A stretch of DNA of 5,779 bases from Verrucomicrobiota bacterium. GTDB lineage: Bacteria > Verrucomicrobiota > Verrucomicrobiia > Verrucomicrobiales > Verrucomicrobiaceae. Numbering within the stretch: position 1 is the stretch's first letter; each line of letters starts with the position of its first letter. This document shows positions 1 to 5,756 of this stretch, one piece after another. A program made the translations under genes and the position numbers. Under the pieces are notes generated by a model. It ran no database searches and was not told the origin of the DNA. It was given only the letters and a program-made list of their open reading frames with translations. The stretch lies in contig JAEYUU010000125.1 of NCBI GenBank assembly GCA_023429545.1, forward strand, positions 1-5,779. The letters run 5' to 3'.

Positions 1-50
1 GCGTCAACCAGGGACCAGCGGGTGGTGAGGAAGTGGGGGGAGGGGGGCAT
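1..50 (-). CDS. ECF-type RNA polymerase sigma factor, N-terminus only (runs off left edge)
   Basis: The minus strand reads ATG at 50-48 followed by MPPSPHFLTTRWSLVDA up to the window edge. The TTRWSLV segment near the N-terminus is a recognisable opening of the ECF sigma-70 proteins common in planctomycetes and verrucomicrobia, just ahead of the region 2 helices, which lie outside the window. Such proteins direct RNA polymerase to a dedicated set of promoters. The ATG was chosen because the frame holds no further ATG, GTG or TTG between it and the in-frame TTA/ATT codons near position 81, and the family motif normally begins about 5-12 residues after the start. No clear Shine-Dalgarno is visible. 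The gene is divergent from the Ser/Thr kinase gene, which fits the known pairing of such sigma factors with membrane kinases. Only 16 codons are visible, so the call rests on one short motif. Confidence 0.6.
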   Translation of the reverse strand, partial: MPPSPHFLTTRWSLVD

Positions 51-102
51 GGGGACGGCAATGAGAGCGGCTGCCGCATGAATTAAGCACTCACCGAGGG
101 TT

Positions 103-131
103 GTTAGAAGATGGAAGTCCGGAGCGAACAA
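103..131 (-). promoter_or_regulatory. Possible sigma-70-like promoter for the ECF sigma factor gene
   Basis: On the minus strand TTGTTC (131-126) and TCTAAC (108-103) are separated by 17 bases, with the -10-like element about 52 bases upstream of the sigma factor ATG. The matches to TTGACA and TATAAT are only partial (about 4 of 6 each), so chance cannot be excluded. An ECF gene may instead use its own recognition sequence. Confidence 0.22.
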
Positions 132-189
132 AATAGCTGGCACTACGCCCTCGTCATTCCATGTCACCAGGGGCCTCAAGATCGGCGAA

Positions 190-210
190 ATTAGCGTTCA
201 TTAGCGTTCA
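190..210 (+). repeat. Perfect 10-bp tandem repeat (TTAGCGTTCA x2)
   Basis: TTAGCGTTCA occurs twice back to back at 191-200 and 201-210. The A at 190 extends the periodicity by one base. The 10-base period equals about one helical turn, so both copies would present the same face of the DNA. The element lies 121-140 bases upstream of the kinase start and about 140 bases upstream of the sigma factor start. It could be a regulator binding site, or a member of a dispersed intergenic repeat family; the sequence alone cannot decide. Confidence 0.6.
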
Positions 211-247
211 GACAAACTACCGCCCGCCTTGGGTGTCCTGCCCCTCG

Positions 248-303
248 CCTCACTCAAAAATCATCCATCTCCAATCACAAATACCAAAAACCTCCCAACA
301 TCC
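248..303 (+). promoter_or_regulatory. G-free, C/A-rich leader tract upstream of the kinase gene
   Basis: These 56 bases contain no G (23 A, 23 C, 10 T), in otherwise GC-rich DNA. As RNA the tract would be essentially unstructured. It ends 27 bases before the kinase ATG, so it probably lies in the 5' leader. Two roles are consistent with this composition: a Rho-loading (rut-like) site, which is characteristically C-rich and G-poor, or an unstructured ribosome-binding platform compensating for the absent Shine-Dalgarno. Neither is shown by the sequence. Confidence 0.4.
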
Positions 304-311
304 GCGCCGCC

Positions 312-323
312 ATGTTTAAGTGA
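312..323 (+). other. Three-codon upstream ORF (ATG TTT AAG TGA)
   Basis: A minimal ORF encoding Met-Phe-Lys ends seven bases before the chosen kinase ATG at 331 and is in another frame. If the leader is transcribed, ribosomes ending here could reinitiate at 331, where no Shine-Dalgarno is evident. Its presence is a fact; any function is speculation. Confidence 0.2.
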
Positions 324-330
324 CTCAGTG

Positions 331-3300
331 ATGAACACTCCTGCCAGCGACCAGCCAGCATCATCACCCGGACCTTCCCGCACGTGTCCCCACTGCGGGG
401 CGGTGCTGCCCGCGGATGCGCCGGAGGGCCAGTGCCCGGCCTGCCTGCTGCTCAATCTCACACTGGAGCCTTCATCTGCTTCACCCACGCAACCGGCTGA
501 GGCCCCGCAACCGCCCGCGCCGCCACTCACCCCGGCTGAATTGGCACCGCACTTTCCGCAGCTCGAGATCCTGGAGTGCCTGGGCCGCGGTGGCATGGGC
601 GTGGTGTACAAGGCCCGGCAAAAATCGCTGAATCGTCTTGTGGCACTCAAGCTTCTGGCTCCGGAACGCGAAAAGGATGCTGCCTTTGCGGAACGTTTCA
701 CGCGGGAAGCGCAGGCGCTCGCAGTGCTGAGCCATCCACACATTGTCACCATCTATGACTTTGGCATCACCAATCAGGCTGGCGGCGCTGGTGATGGTTT
801 CTATTATCTTCTGATGGAATATGTGAATGGTGTAAACCTCCGCCACCTGCTGGATCAGCGGAAGCTCACCGCGGAAGAAGCGCTGGCCATCGTGCCGCCG
901 CTGTGCGATGCGCTGCAGTTCGCCCACGAGCGCGGCATCGTGCACCGCGACATCAAGCCGGAGAACCTCCTGCTGGACAAGCGCGGTCAGGTGAAGATTG
1001 CGGATTTCGGCATCGCGAAGATGCTGGGAAATGGGACACCATCTCACACCATGGGGGGTACACCGGTGGAAACCGTGCCTGCACCCCTGGGTGTCACCCA
1101 GCCTGAGACAGCCCTGGGCACGCCGGCCTATATGGCACCAGAGCAAGCGAGCACGCCGGAACGTGTGGACAGCCGGGCGGACATCTACTCACTCGGCGTG
1201 GTGTTTTACGAAATGCTTACCGGTGAGCTCCCGGCGCGCCAGCTTGAGACCACCACTTCGCGGCTCAAGAACCTGCACATCGATGTGCGCGTGGATGAGA
1301 TTGTGCTGCGCGCCCTGGAGAAGAAGCCCGAGATGCGCTGGCAGACCGCGGCGGAACTGCGCACACGCGTCGAAGCAGTGACCTCGCCGCCTCCGCTGCC
1401 ACCAACACCACCGCCGGACGTGCCCCCTGTGCCGGAGCCTCCACCATTTCGCCCGTGGATGCAGCGATTCGTGGCGTGGCCCCCCGGGAGTCGGCGCACG
1501 CTTTTCTGGTGTCTGATGATTGCCGGCATGCTGGCTGCAGCCCTCTTCATGATTCCAGTGGAGGAGATGAGCTTGCGTCCGGAAGACGGACTCAGGCAAA
1601 GGTCCAGCATGTTTGGGCTTCCTGATCCCTGGTTTGTTGAGATGGAACAGCGCGACCATGGCTCCTTTTTGCCGGGCCACGCCGCTCACTCTCCCGTGGC
1701 GGGTTCCACAAGTGGGGCCGTGCGGCAACTCGAGCGCTCATTTCGTCCGCTCACAATCTCGTATGCACTGGGGTTGGTGGCTGCTGGCATTTGGGTGGCG
1801 TTCTGGTGTTTTTTCGCGGCGGAGCAGCGAGCCGGGGGCCGACTGCCCGATGGCCAGCGTATATTCGCGATGTCGCTGGCGGATCGCAGCGAGGCTGTGG
1901 CTGTCCGCATTCACTGGGGACGCATGTTGATTCTGCTGCTGGCCTTTCTGGCCACGGTGGTCACCCTGTCCGGGCACATGAGCGCGCTCATGATGCTGGT
2001 GCTCCATGACGCCCCCAATCCGCTTTTCAATGCGGTGTTCACGGCCTTCTTCCTGTCCTTTGTATTTTTCCGGGGCGTGGCCCAGGAACTGGCCGGAACG
2101 TCTCCCTCGCAGGTGGTGGCAGTGCCTTATGCGCGGGCGTGTGGACCCACCGCGGCTGCGGCAGGTTTCGTCACGGCGTACGTGGCCCCTTTTCTCCTCG
2201 CGCTGCTGGGCGCCCTGTTGGCAGGTCATGTACGGGATAGGTCCCTGATCGCGGTGTTTCTGGTGACATGGGGTGTATCCAGCGTGGTGGCCCACTACCT
2301 TCTGTCACGCCGGAAGCTCCCGGAGGAGGACCAGCGGCGATGGCTCCGCATCACCTCCATCGCTGGCTGGGTCATCTCCATGCCGGTCATCGGGTTCGGC
2401 ATCTTCTTCATCTTCGCCGCGGCGGATGAAGGCTTTCGCTGGAATCCCGCGCCTTCGGAGGCGTTCATCGTGCCCATCATGTGGCTGGGCGCCGTGCTCC
2501 TGCCGGTGGCTTCCGGCCATCTCTGGCATGTCACTGGCATGGGGCCGGAAGGTCATCCCGCGCGCACGGGTCGCAATGCGGGGCGAATTGCCTTGGGCAT
2601 CCTGCTGCTTGTGGCTGCGGTGGCTCTTCCGGTGTTGGGGTTGCTGTTCCACTTCCTTTCCCACACACGTGCCCAGGTGGTGTACCAGCAGAAGCGCGCG
2701 GTGCTGGAGCGGCGTAGCGCGATTGAGCGGTCTAATCTCGCCGAGGCCCAGACCGACCATCGCAAAGCGCTGCAGGAGCATGACCGTGCCCAGGATGCGC
2801 AGGAGACGTCCCTTCTCTCCCGCAAGGCGGAAGATGCCGGTAGATCGGTGGCGAGGCAGGAGCAATTGGTGACCCAGACGAATCGTGAACTTGCGCACCT
2901 GATCTCCCCTTCAATCTCTCCTGTCCATCCGCGGTTCACCGCATTGATTGCGGTCTCGGCTATCTGCCTTGTCATGTCGCTGGCCATGTTCCGGCGCCAG
3001 CCATCCAGAGGAACGCCCCGTTCCAGCGTCCTCCCGAGTGCCGCAACGCTGCTGGTGCTGGGGGCTGTGGCGATGATGCTCAGTCAGATTTTTTCCATCA
3101 GATCCCGCCTCGTTCAACCGGCCGTGGAAGTGGAGCTGCCCTTCGCCTACAACCACACCGTGCGTGGCAATGTGCTGCTGGTGACGCTGACCGCCCTGGT
3201 GAAGGGCGGCGACGTGGAGGGGCGTGTACTCCTTCACGGAACGCGCCTCAACAGCGACGCTTCCGCACTCGCTTCACGGTCGCATCACGAACCCACCGCC

Positions 3301-5094
3301 CGGCCTGGTCTCCCGAACCATGAGCAGCCGGTGAAACTGCTGTATGCTGGAAGCAATGAGTGGCGTATGGCCTTTGCATTTCCTGACGTGGCCATGGCGG
3401 AGGAAGCCAGCCGGAATCTCCGCCCCGTGGGCATCCTTTCTCTTGCACCCGGTCACGAAGTGGGTGCCGTGCTATTTGAAACCCATACCCCCGCACATGG
3501 AGAATATCAGGGTGAGATACGATTCAAGGCAACTGGCCTGCCGCTCCCTCCAATTCCGGTGGAGGTGCAGGTGCCCTCCTCATCGGCTTCGTATGATGGC
3601 ATCCTCTTCCGCGGCACTTCCGTGGAGTATCTGCCCGGTACAAGGCACATCCAGCTCCACTTCACCCGCACCGACAACTCCGGCCTGGGACTGGAAACGG
3701 CTCAAGACATCAATCTTTCGCCGGATGGAAAAGGGCCCGTCGCCGTGGGTACACCCGGCTGGAAGCTGTCGCACTGGGTTGGACCAGAGGGGCCGCACAC
3801 ACTCATGTGGACGCTGCCCGCGGAGTTTTCCAATGCGGACATGCAGGGCGCAGTGCGCGAGCTTGAGAATGAGTGGATGAAGCCGCGCATGCTGCCCAGC
3901 GGCGGGGTGCCCCTCTTCGCCAGGATCACACACCGCGACGGCTGGACCTGCACCCTGATGGCGCGCGTGCTGCGCAGTCCGGGGGAAACGCCGGTGCAAG
4001 ATCCCAGGCCTTCGACAATGCCGGGTGGTTCACCGCCTGGCATGCCCTCCCAACGTCCTGGCAACTCCGCCGGCAACAATGACCCACCCATGCAGGATAC
4101 ATCAGATACAGCACTGCAATCCCTCTCCTGGCACACCTTTGATCAAACACCCGGCCAGTACTGGCGGCAGCTCTCGGAAGTGCGGCGCTTCCGCGAGGCA
4201 GCGGAGCTCATCGAGCGCTATCTCGCACTGCATCCCGAACTGGACGAAGCGGAGCAGCAGATCAACGGTGCCAATGTCCACTTCCACGCGGCGCAGTGTC
4301 ATGCCTCTTCGGGAGACAAGGAGAAGGCGCTGGGACATCTGCAAAAAGCACACCATCAGGGGCCATCACCCAGTGCGGACAGCATGATGTGGAATGCCTA
4401 TGTGGATGGCACCACGTTCTTCCTGCTTGGGGAACGCCAGTCGATGTTGTCCGTCTACGAAGAGCTCGCCAGCCGCTCGCCTTACAACCATCCCAATGTT
4501 ATCGCGCTGGACCGCCTGCTCGCAAACTTTGGCAAACCCTACCCCGAGGCTTATGAATCTGATCCGGATGCGGATCACAAGAGACTCTCCGCCGACAGTT
4601 TCAACCGCGCCTGGGAACTTCTGGACAAAGCGCAGCGCGGCCCGGAGGAGGATGCGAAGATGCTGGCATACGCCCATGCATCTCTCGCCCACTGGAGGCA
4701 GCGGGAGGATTGCCAGACGCGTCAACTCTCCATCGCGTACTGGCTGCTTTCACGCACCTATGCCGAGTGCAAAGACGGAATCAGTGCGCAAATTTTTGCC
4801 AATCTCTGCCTCGCCGTCAGCGCACAGGAACCGCCTTTCTATCTTGGCTATGCGCACGAGGCGCGCGCCCGCGCGTCCATGCTCGTCAAGGATTCGCAAT
4901 CGTTTCAGAAGCACCTGCAGGAGGCCCGTGCCCAGGCCTCGCTGACCACGGAGAAGCGGGATCGTGAAGCGCTGGAGAAAGATCTCGATCAGCTGGAATC
5001 GGCGGGAAACGCGAGACGGGCCGGGAATACGCCCACCATGTCCACTTCCTCCGGCCCGCCTCCGCCTCCGGTCTCCGCCGCTGGCCAGGACTGA
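331..5094 (+). CDS. Polytopic membrane Ser/Thr protein kinase with zinc ribbon and unknown C-terminal domains
   Basis: This is a 1587-aa Hanks-type kinase that phosphorylates proteins on Ser/Thr. Residues 19-38 form a Cys4 zinc ribbon (C19, C22, C35, C38). The kinase domain spans about 78-350: glycine loop GRGGMG 85-90, VALK lysine K107, likely alpha-C Glu E126, HRD Asp D207, N212, DFG 225-227 and APE 269-271. All catalytic residues are present, so it should be active. A Pro-rich linker (about 352-375) follows, then about 11 hydrophobic segments (391-409, 474-496, 532-551, 563-580, 611-631, 638-656, 677-698, 712-730, 753-774, 869-887, 900-922), with a charged coiled-coil-like stretch at 781-857. 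Next come a beta-rich region (925-1215), a Pro/Gly linker (1216-1262), two helical domains (1264-1410 and 1411-1556) and a tail with PPPPP. ATG 331 was chosen because the zinc ribbon follows closely; GTG 328 and TTG 229 are alternatives. Arg/Lys-rich loops fit kinase inside, C-terminus outside. Confidence 0.93.
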   Translation: MNTPASDQPASSPGPSRTCPHCGAVLPADAPEGQCPACLLLNLTLEPSSASPTQPAEAPQPPAPPLTPAELAPHFPQLEILECLGRGGMGVVYKARQKSLNRLVALKLLAPEREKDAAFAERFTREAQALAVLSHPHIVTIYDFGITNQAGGAGDGFYYLLMEYVNGVNLRHLLDQRKLTAEEALAIVPPLCDALQFAHERGIVHRDIKPENLLLDKRGQVKIADFGIAKMLGNGTPSHTMGGTPVETVPAPLGVTQPETALGTPAYMAPEQASTPERVDSRADIYSLGVVFYEMLTGELPARQLETTTSRLKNLHIDVRVDEIVLRALEKKPEMRWQTAAELRTRVEAVTSPPPLPPTPPPDVPPVPEPPPFRPWMQRFVAWPPGSRRTLFWCLMIAGMLAAALFMIPVEEMSLRPEDGLRQRSSMFGLPDPWFVEMEQRDHGSFLPGHAAHSPVAGSTSGAVRQLERSFRPLTISYALGLVAAGIWVAFWCFFAAEQRAGGRLPDGQRIFAMSLADRSEAVAVRIHWGRMLILLLAFLATVVTLSGHMSALMMLVLHDAPNPLFNAVFTAFFLSFVFFRGVAQELAGTSPSQVVAVPYARACGPTAAAAGFVTAYVAPFLLALLGALLAGHVRDRSLIAVFLVTWGVSSVVAHYLLSRRKLPEEDQRRWLRITSIAGWVISMPVIGFGIFFIFAAADEGFRWNPAPSEAFIVPIMWLGAVLLPVASGHLWHVTGMGPEGHPARTGRNAGRIALGILLLVAAVALPVLGLLFHFLSHTRAQVVYQQKRAVLERRSAIERSNLAEAQTDHRKALQEHDRAQDAQETSLLSRKAEDAGRSVARQEQLVTQTNRELAHLISPSISPVHPRFTALIAVSAICLVMSLAMFRRQPSRGTPRSSVLPSAATLLVLGAVAMMLSQIFSIRSRLVQPAVEVELPFAYNHTVRGNVLLVTLTALVKGGDVEGRVLLHGTRLNSDASALASRSHHEPTARPGLPNHEQPVKLLYAGSNEWRMAFAFPDVAMAEEASRNLRPVGILSLAPGHEVGAVLFETHTPAHGEYQGEIRFKATGLPLPPIPVEVQVPSSSASYDGILFRGTSVEYLPGTRHIQLHFTRTDNSGLGLETAQDINLSPDGKGPVAVGTPGWKLSHWVGPEGPHTLMWTLPAEFSNADMQGAVRELENEWMKPRMLPSGGVPLFARITHRDGWTCTLMARVLRSPGETPVQDPRPSTMPGGSPPGMPSQRPGNSAGNNDPPMQDTSDTALQSLSWHTFDQTPGQYWRQLSEVRRFREAAELIERYLALHPELDEAEQQINGANVHFHAAQCHASSGDKEKALGHLQKAHHQGPSPSADSMMWNAYVDGTTFFLLGERQSMLSVYEELASRSPYNHPNVIALDRLLANFGKPYPEAYESDPDADHKRLSADSFNRAWELLDKAQRGPEEDAKMLAYAHASLAHWRQREDCQTRQLSIAYWLLSRTYAECKDGISAQIFANLCLAVSAQEPPFYLGYAHEARARASMLVKDSQSFQKHLQEARAQASLTTEKRDREALEKDLDQLESAGNARRAGNTPTMSTSSGPPPPPVSAAGQD
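4120..4998 (+). other. Two C-terminal helical, TPR-like domains of the kinase
   Basis: This part of the kinase gene encodes residues 1264-1556. The first unit opens with LSWHTFDQTPGQYWRQL, contains NGANVHFHAAQCHASSGD and ends near LDRLLANFGKPYPEAY. The second unit contains SFNRAWELLDKA, HASLAHW (1449-1455), YWLLSRTYAE, YAHEARARA (1507-1515) and a final DREALEKDLDQL helix. Both look like degenerate helix-turn-helix (TPR/SEL-like) scaffolds. From memory, each resembles a small stand-alone bacterial protein family of unknown function that is usually soluble; I could not verify this. A role as sensor or protein-binding module is inference. Confidence 0.55.
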
Positions 5095-5095
5095 A

Positions 5096-5278
5096 TTATT
5101 TCCTCGACTGCCTGAACGCGCGACGAATCCACCACCCCAATGCTGCCAGACATGCGAGCATGCACAACTCTGCGACCACCATTTCGGCCGTTGAAAGATT
5201 CCCGATCTTCCAATGGAAGGGTAGCGCGATCACCCAGAAGAGCAGAAAGAGAAAAGCGAATGTGGCGGCGAGTTTCAT
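5096..5278 (-). CDS. Small two-helix membrane protein, function unknown
   Basis: This encodes 60 aa beginning MKLAATFAFLFLLFWVIALP. It has two hydrophobic stretches, roughly residues 3-21 and 32-50, joined by a short polar link (HWKIGNLSTAE), and a basic tail (IRRAFRQSRK). This suggests a hairpin inner-membrane protein with the tail in the cytoplasm. I do not recognise a family. It lies downstream of the receiver gene on the same strand, 28 bases after its stop, so co-transcription is likely. ATG 5278 gives a conventional membrane-protein N-terminus but has no obvious Shine-Dalgarno. A TTG at 5314, overlapping the receiver stop by eight bases and preceded by AGGA at a 5-base spacing, would add 12 mostly basic or polar residues and permit translational coupling. 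Its stop (5096) is one base from the kinase stop (5094). Confidence 0.55.
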   Translation of the reverse strand: MKLAATFAFLFLLFWVIALPFHWKIGNLSTAEMVVAELCMLACLAALGWWIRRAFRQSRK

Positions 5279-5306
5279 GGGATGACGACGAGCAGTGGTG
5301 ATGTTC

Positions 5307-5678
5307 CTACGCAATCCTGTCCTGTGCCATGAGCAGGGCCTGATCCAGTGACTGCACGCTGATGGGTTTCGTCAGGTGCGCCATGAAGCCGGCAGCTTGG
5401 GTGCGGGCGATGTCTTCACTCATGCCGTAGCCAGTGAGGGCGATGCCGCGCAGCTTGTACCTGCTGCGGAGTTCACGCATGAGATCGTTCCCGTTGCCGT
5501 CGGGGAGACCGATGTCGGACATGACCAGATCAAATGTGTTACTCTCCGCGGCGGCGAGCGCCTCCGCCACGGTGCCCGCCGTGGTGACCTGATGCTTGCG
5601 CCGCTTGAGGAGTTGCGCGAGCGCCACACGCGTGGGTTCATGATCCTCCACCAGCAGGATGCGCATGTTCGCGGGCAT
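5307..5678 (-). CDS. Single-domain response regulator (CheY-like receiver)
   Basis: This encodes 123 aa made of a receiver domain only, with no output domain. Such proteins accept a phosphoryl group from a histidine kinase and act by protein contact or in a phosphorelay. Visible hallmarks, numbered from this start, are the acidic pair E11-D12 in ILLVEDHE, phospho-acceptor D55 in VMSDIGLPDGNG, the switch Thr T82 in ALTGYG, and the conserved Lys K104 followed by Pro in LTKPI. All are intact, so it should be phosphorylatable. ATG 5678 is preferred because GGAGG lies eight bases upstream. ATG 5666 would start directly at the first beta strand (MRILLVEDHE), and the frame stays open to ATG 5756, adding 26 residues that include a second MHVIVVEDDE copy. 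The gene appears to lead a minus-strand operon with the small membrane protein and perhaps follows an off-window histidine kinase. Confidence 0.88.
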   Translation of the reverse strand: MPANMRILLVEDHEPTRVALAQLLKRRKHQVTTAGTVAEALAAAESNTFDLVMSDIGLPDGNGNDLMRELRSRYKLRGIALTGYGMSEDIARTQAAGFMAHLTKPISVQSLDQALLMAQDRIA

Positions 5679-5708
5679 CTCATCATCCTCCACCACGATG
5701 ACGTGCAT
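5637..5708 (-). repeat. Degenerate tandem copy of the receiver's first ten codons
   Basis: On the minus strand, ten codons at 5708-5679 (MHVIVVEDDE) and ten codons at 5666-5637 (MRILLVEDHE) match at 23 of 30 bases. They are offset by exactly 42 bases and so share a frame. A 16-base core (5680-5695 versus 5638-5653) differs at one position. Similarity stops after the tenth codon. The upstream copy also supplies the GGAGG that serves as the likely ribosome binding site of the receiver gene. Confidence 0.6.
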
Positions 5709-5756
5709 GGCTTCGCGGAACTCGCGTGGAATGGTGACGCGCCCGGAGGCGGTCAT

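Larger units (their letters stand above)
51..330. other. Divergent intergenic region between sigma factor and kinase genes
   Basis: These 280 bases separate the two divergent start codons and should carry both promoters. I see no RNA gene and no convincing ORF on either strand. The right part stays open in the kinase frame back to a TTG at 229, but that translation (Pro/Ser/Thr/Asn-rich, no motif) looks like leader. Base composition shifts sharply: a G-rich block at 35-54, mixed sequence at 80-190, a 10-bp tandem repeat at 191-210, and an A/C-rich, G-free tract at 248-303. Confidence 0.7.

Noticed and set aside
35..60. G-quadruplex on the plus strand
   Set aside because: Only three G runs of four or more are present (35-40, 42-47, 51-54); a fourth run of three is missing, so the classical pattern is not met.
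66..80. Hairpin GCGG-CTG-CCGC as a terminator
   Set aside because: The stem is only four base pairs, no T run follows, and it sits between divergent starts where no terminator is needed.
51..230. tRNA or small RNA gene in the intergenic region
   Set aside because: I found no cloverleaf arms, no T-loop GTTCGA-like motif and no long inverted repeats.
229..330. N-terminal extension of the kinase from TTG 229
   Set aside because: The extension crosses the G-free tract and the repeat-proximal leader, has no domain, and the zinc ribbon begins soon after ATG 331 as expected for this protein type.
481..1146. Long open frame on the minus strand inside the kinase gene
   Set aside because: It lies antisense to the kinase domain with no recognisable motif. 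It is a by-product of GC-rich codon use, as are the other overlapping frames in 261-5000.
4964..5213. Open frames on both strands over the kinase 3' end (4964-5194 plus, 4989-5213 minus)
   Set aside because: They have low-complexity composition and overlap the kinase C-terminus and the small membrane protein, which has far more protein-like hydrophobic structure.
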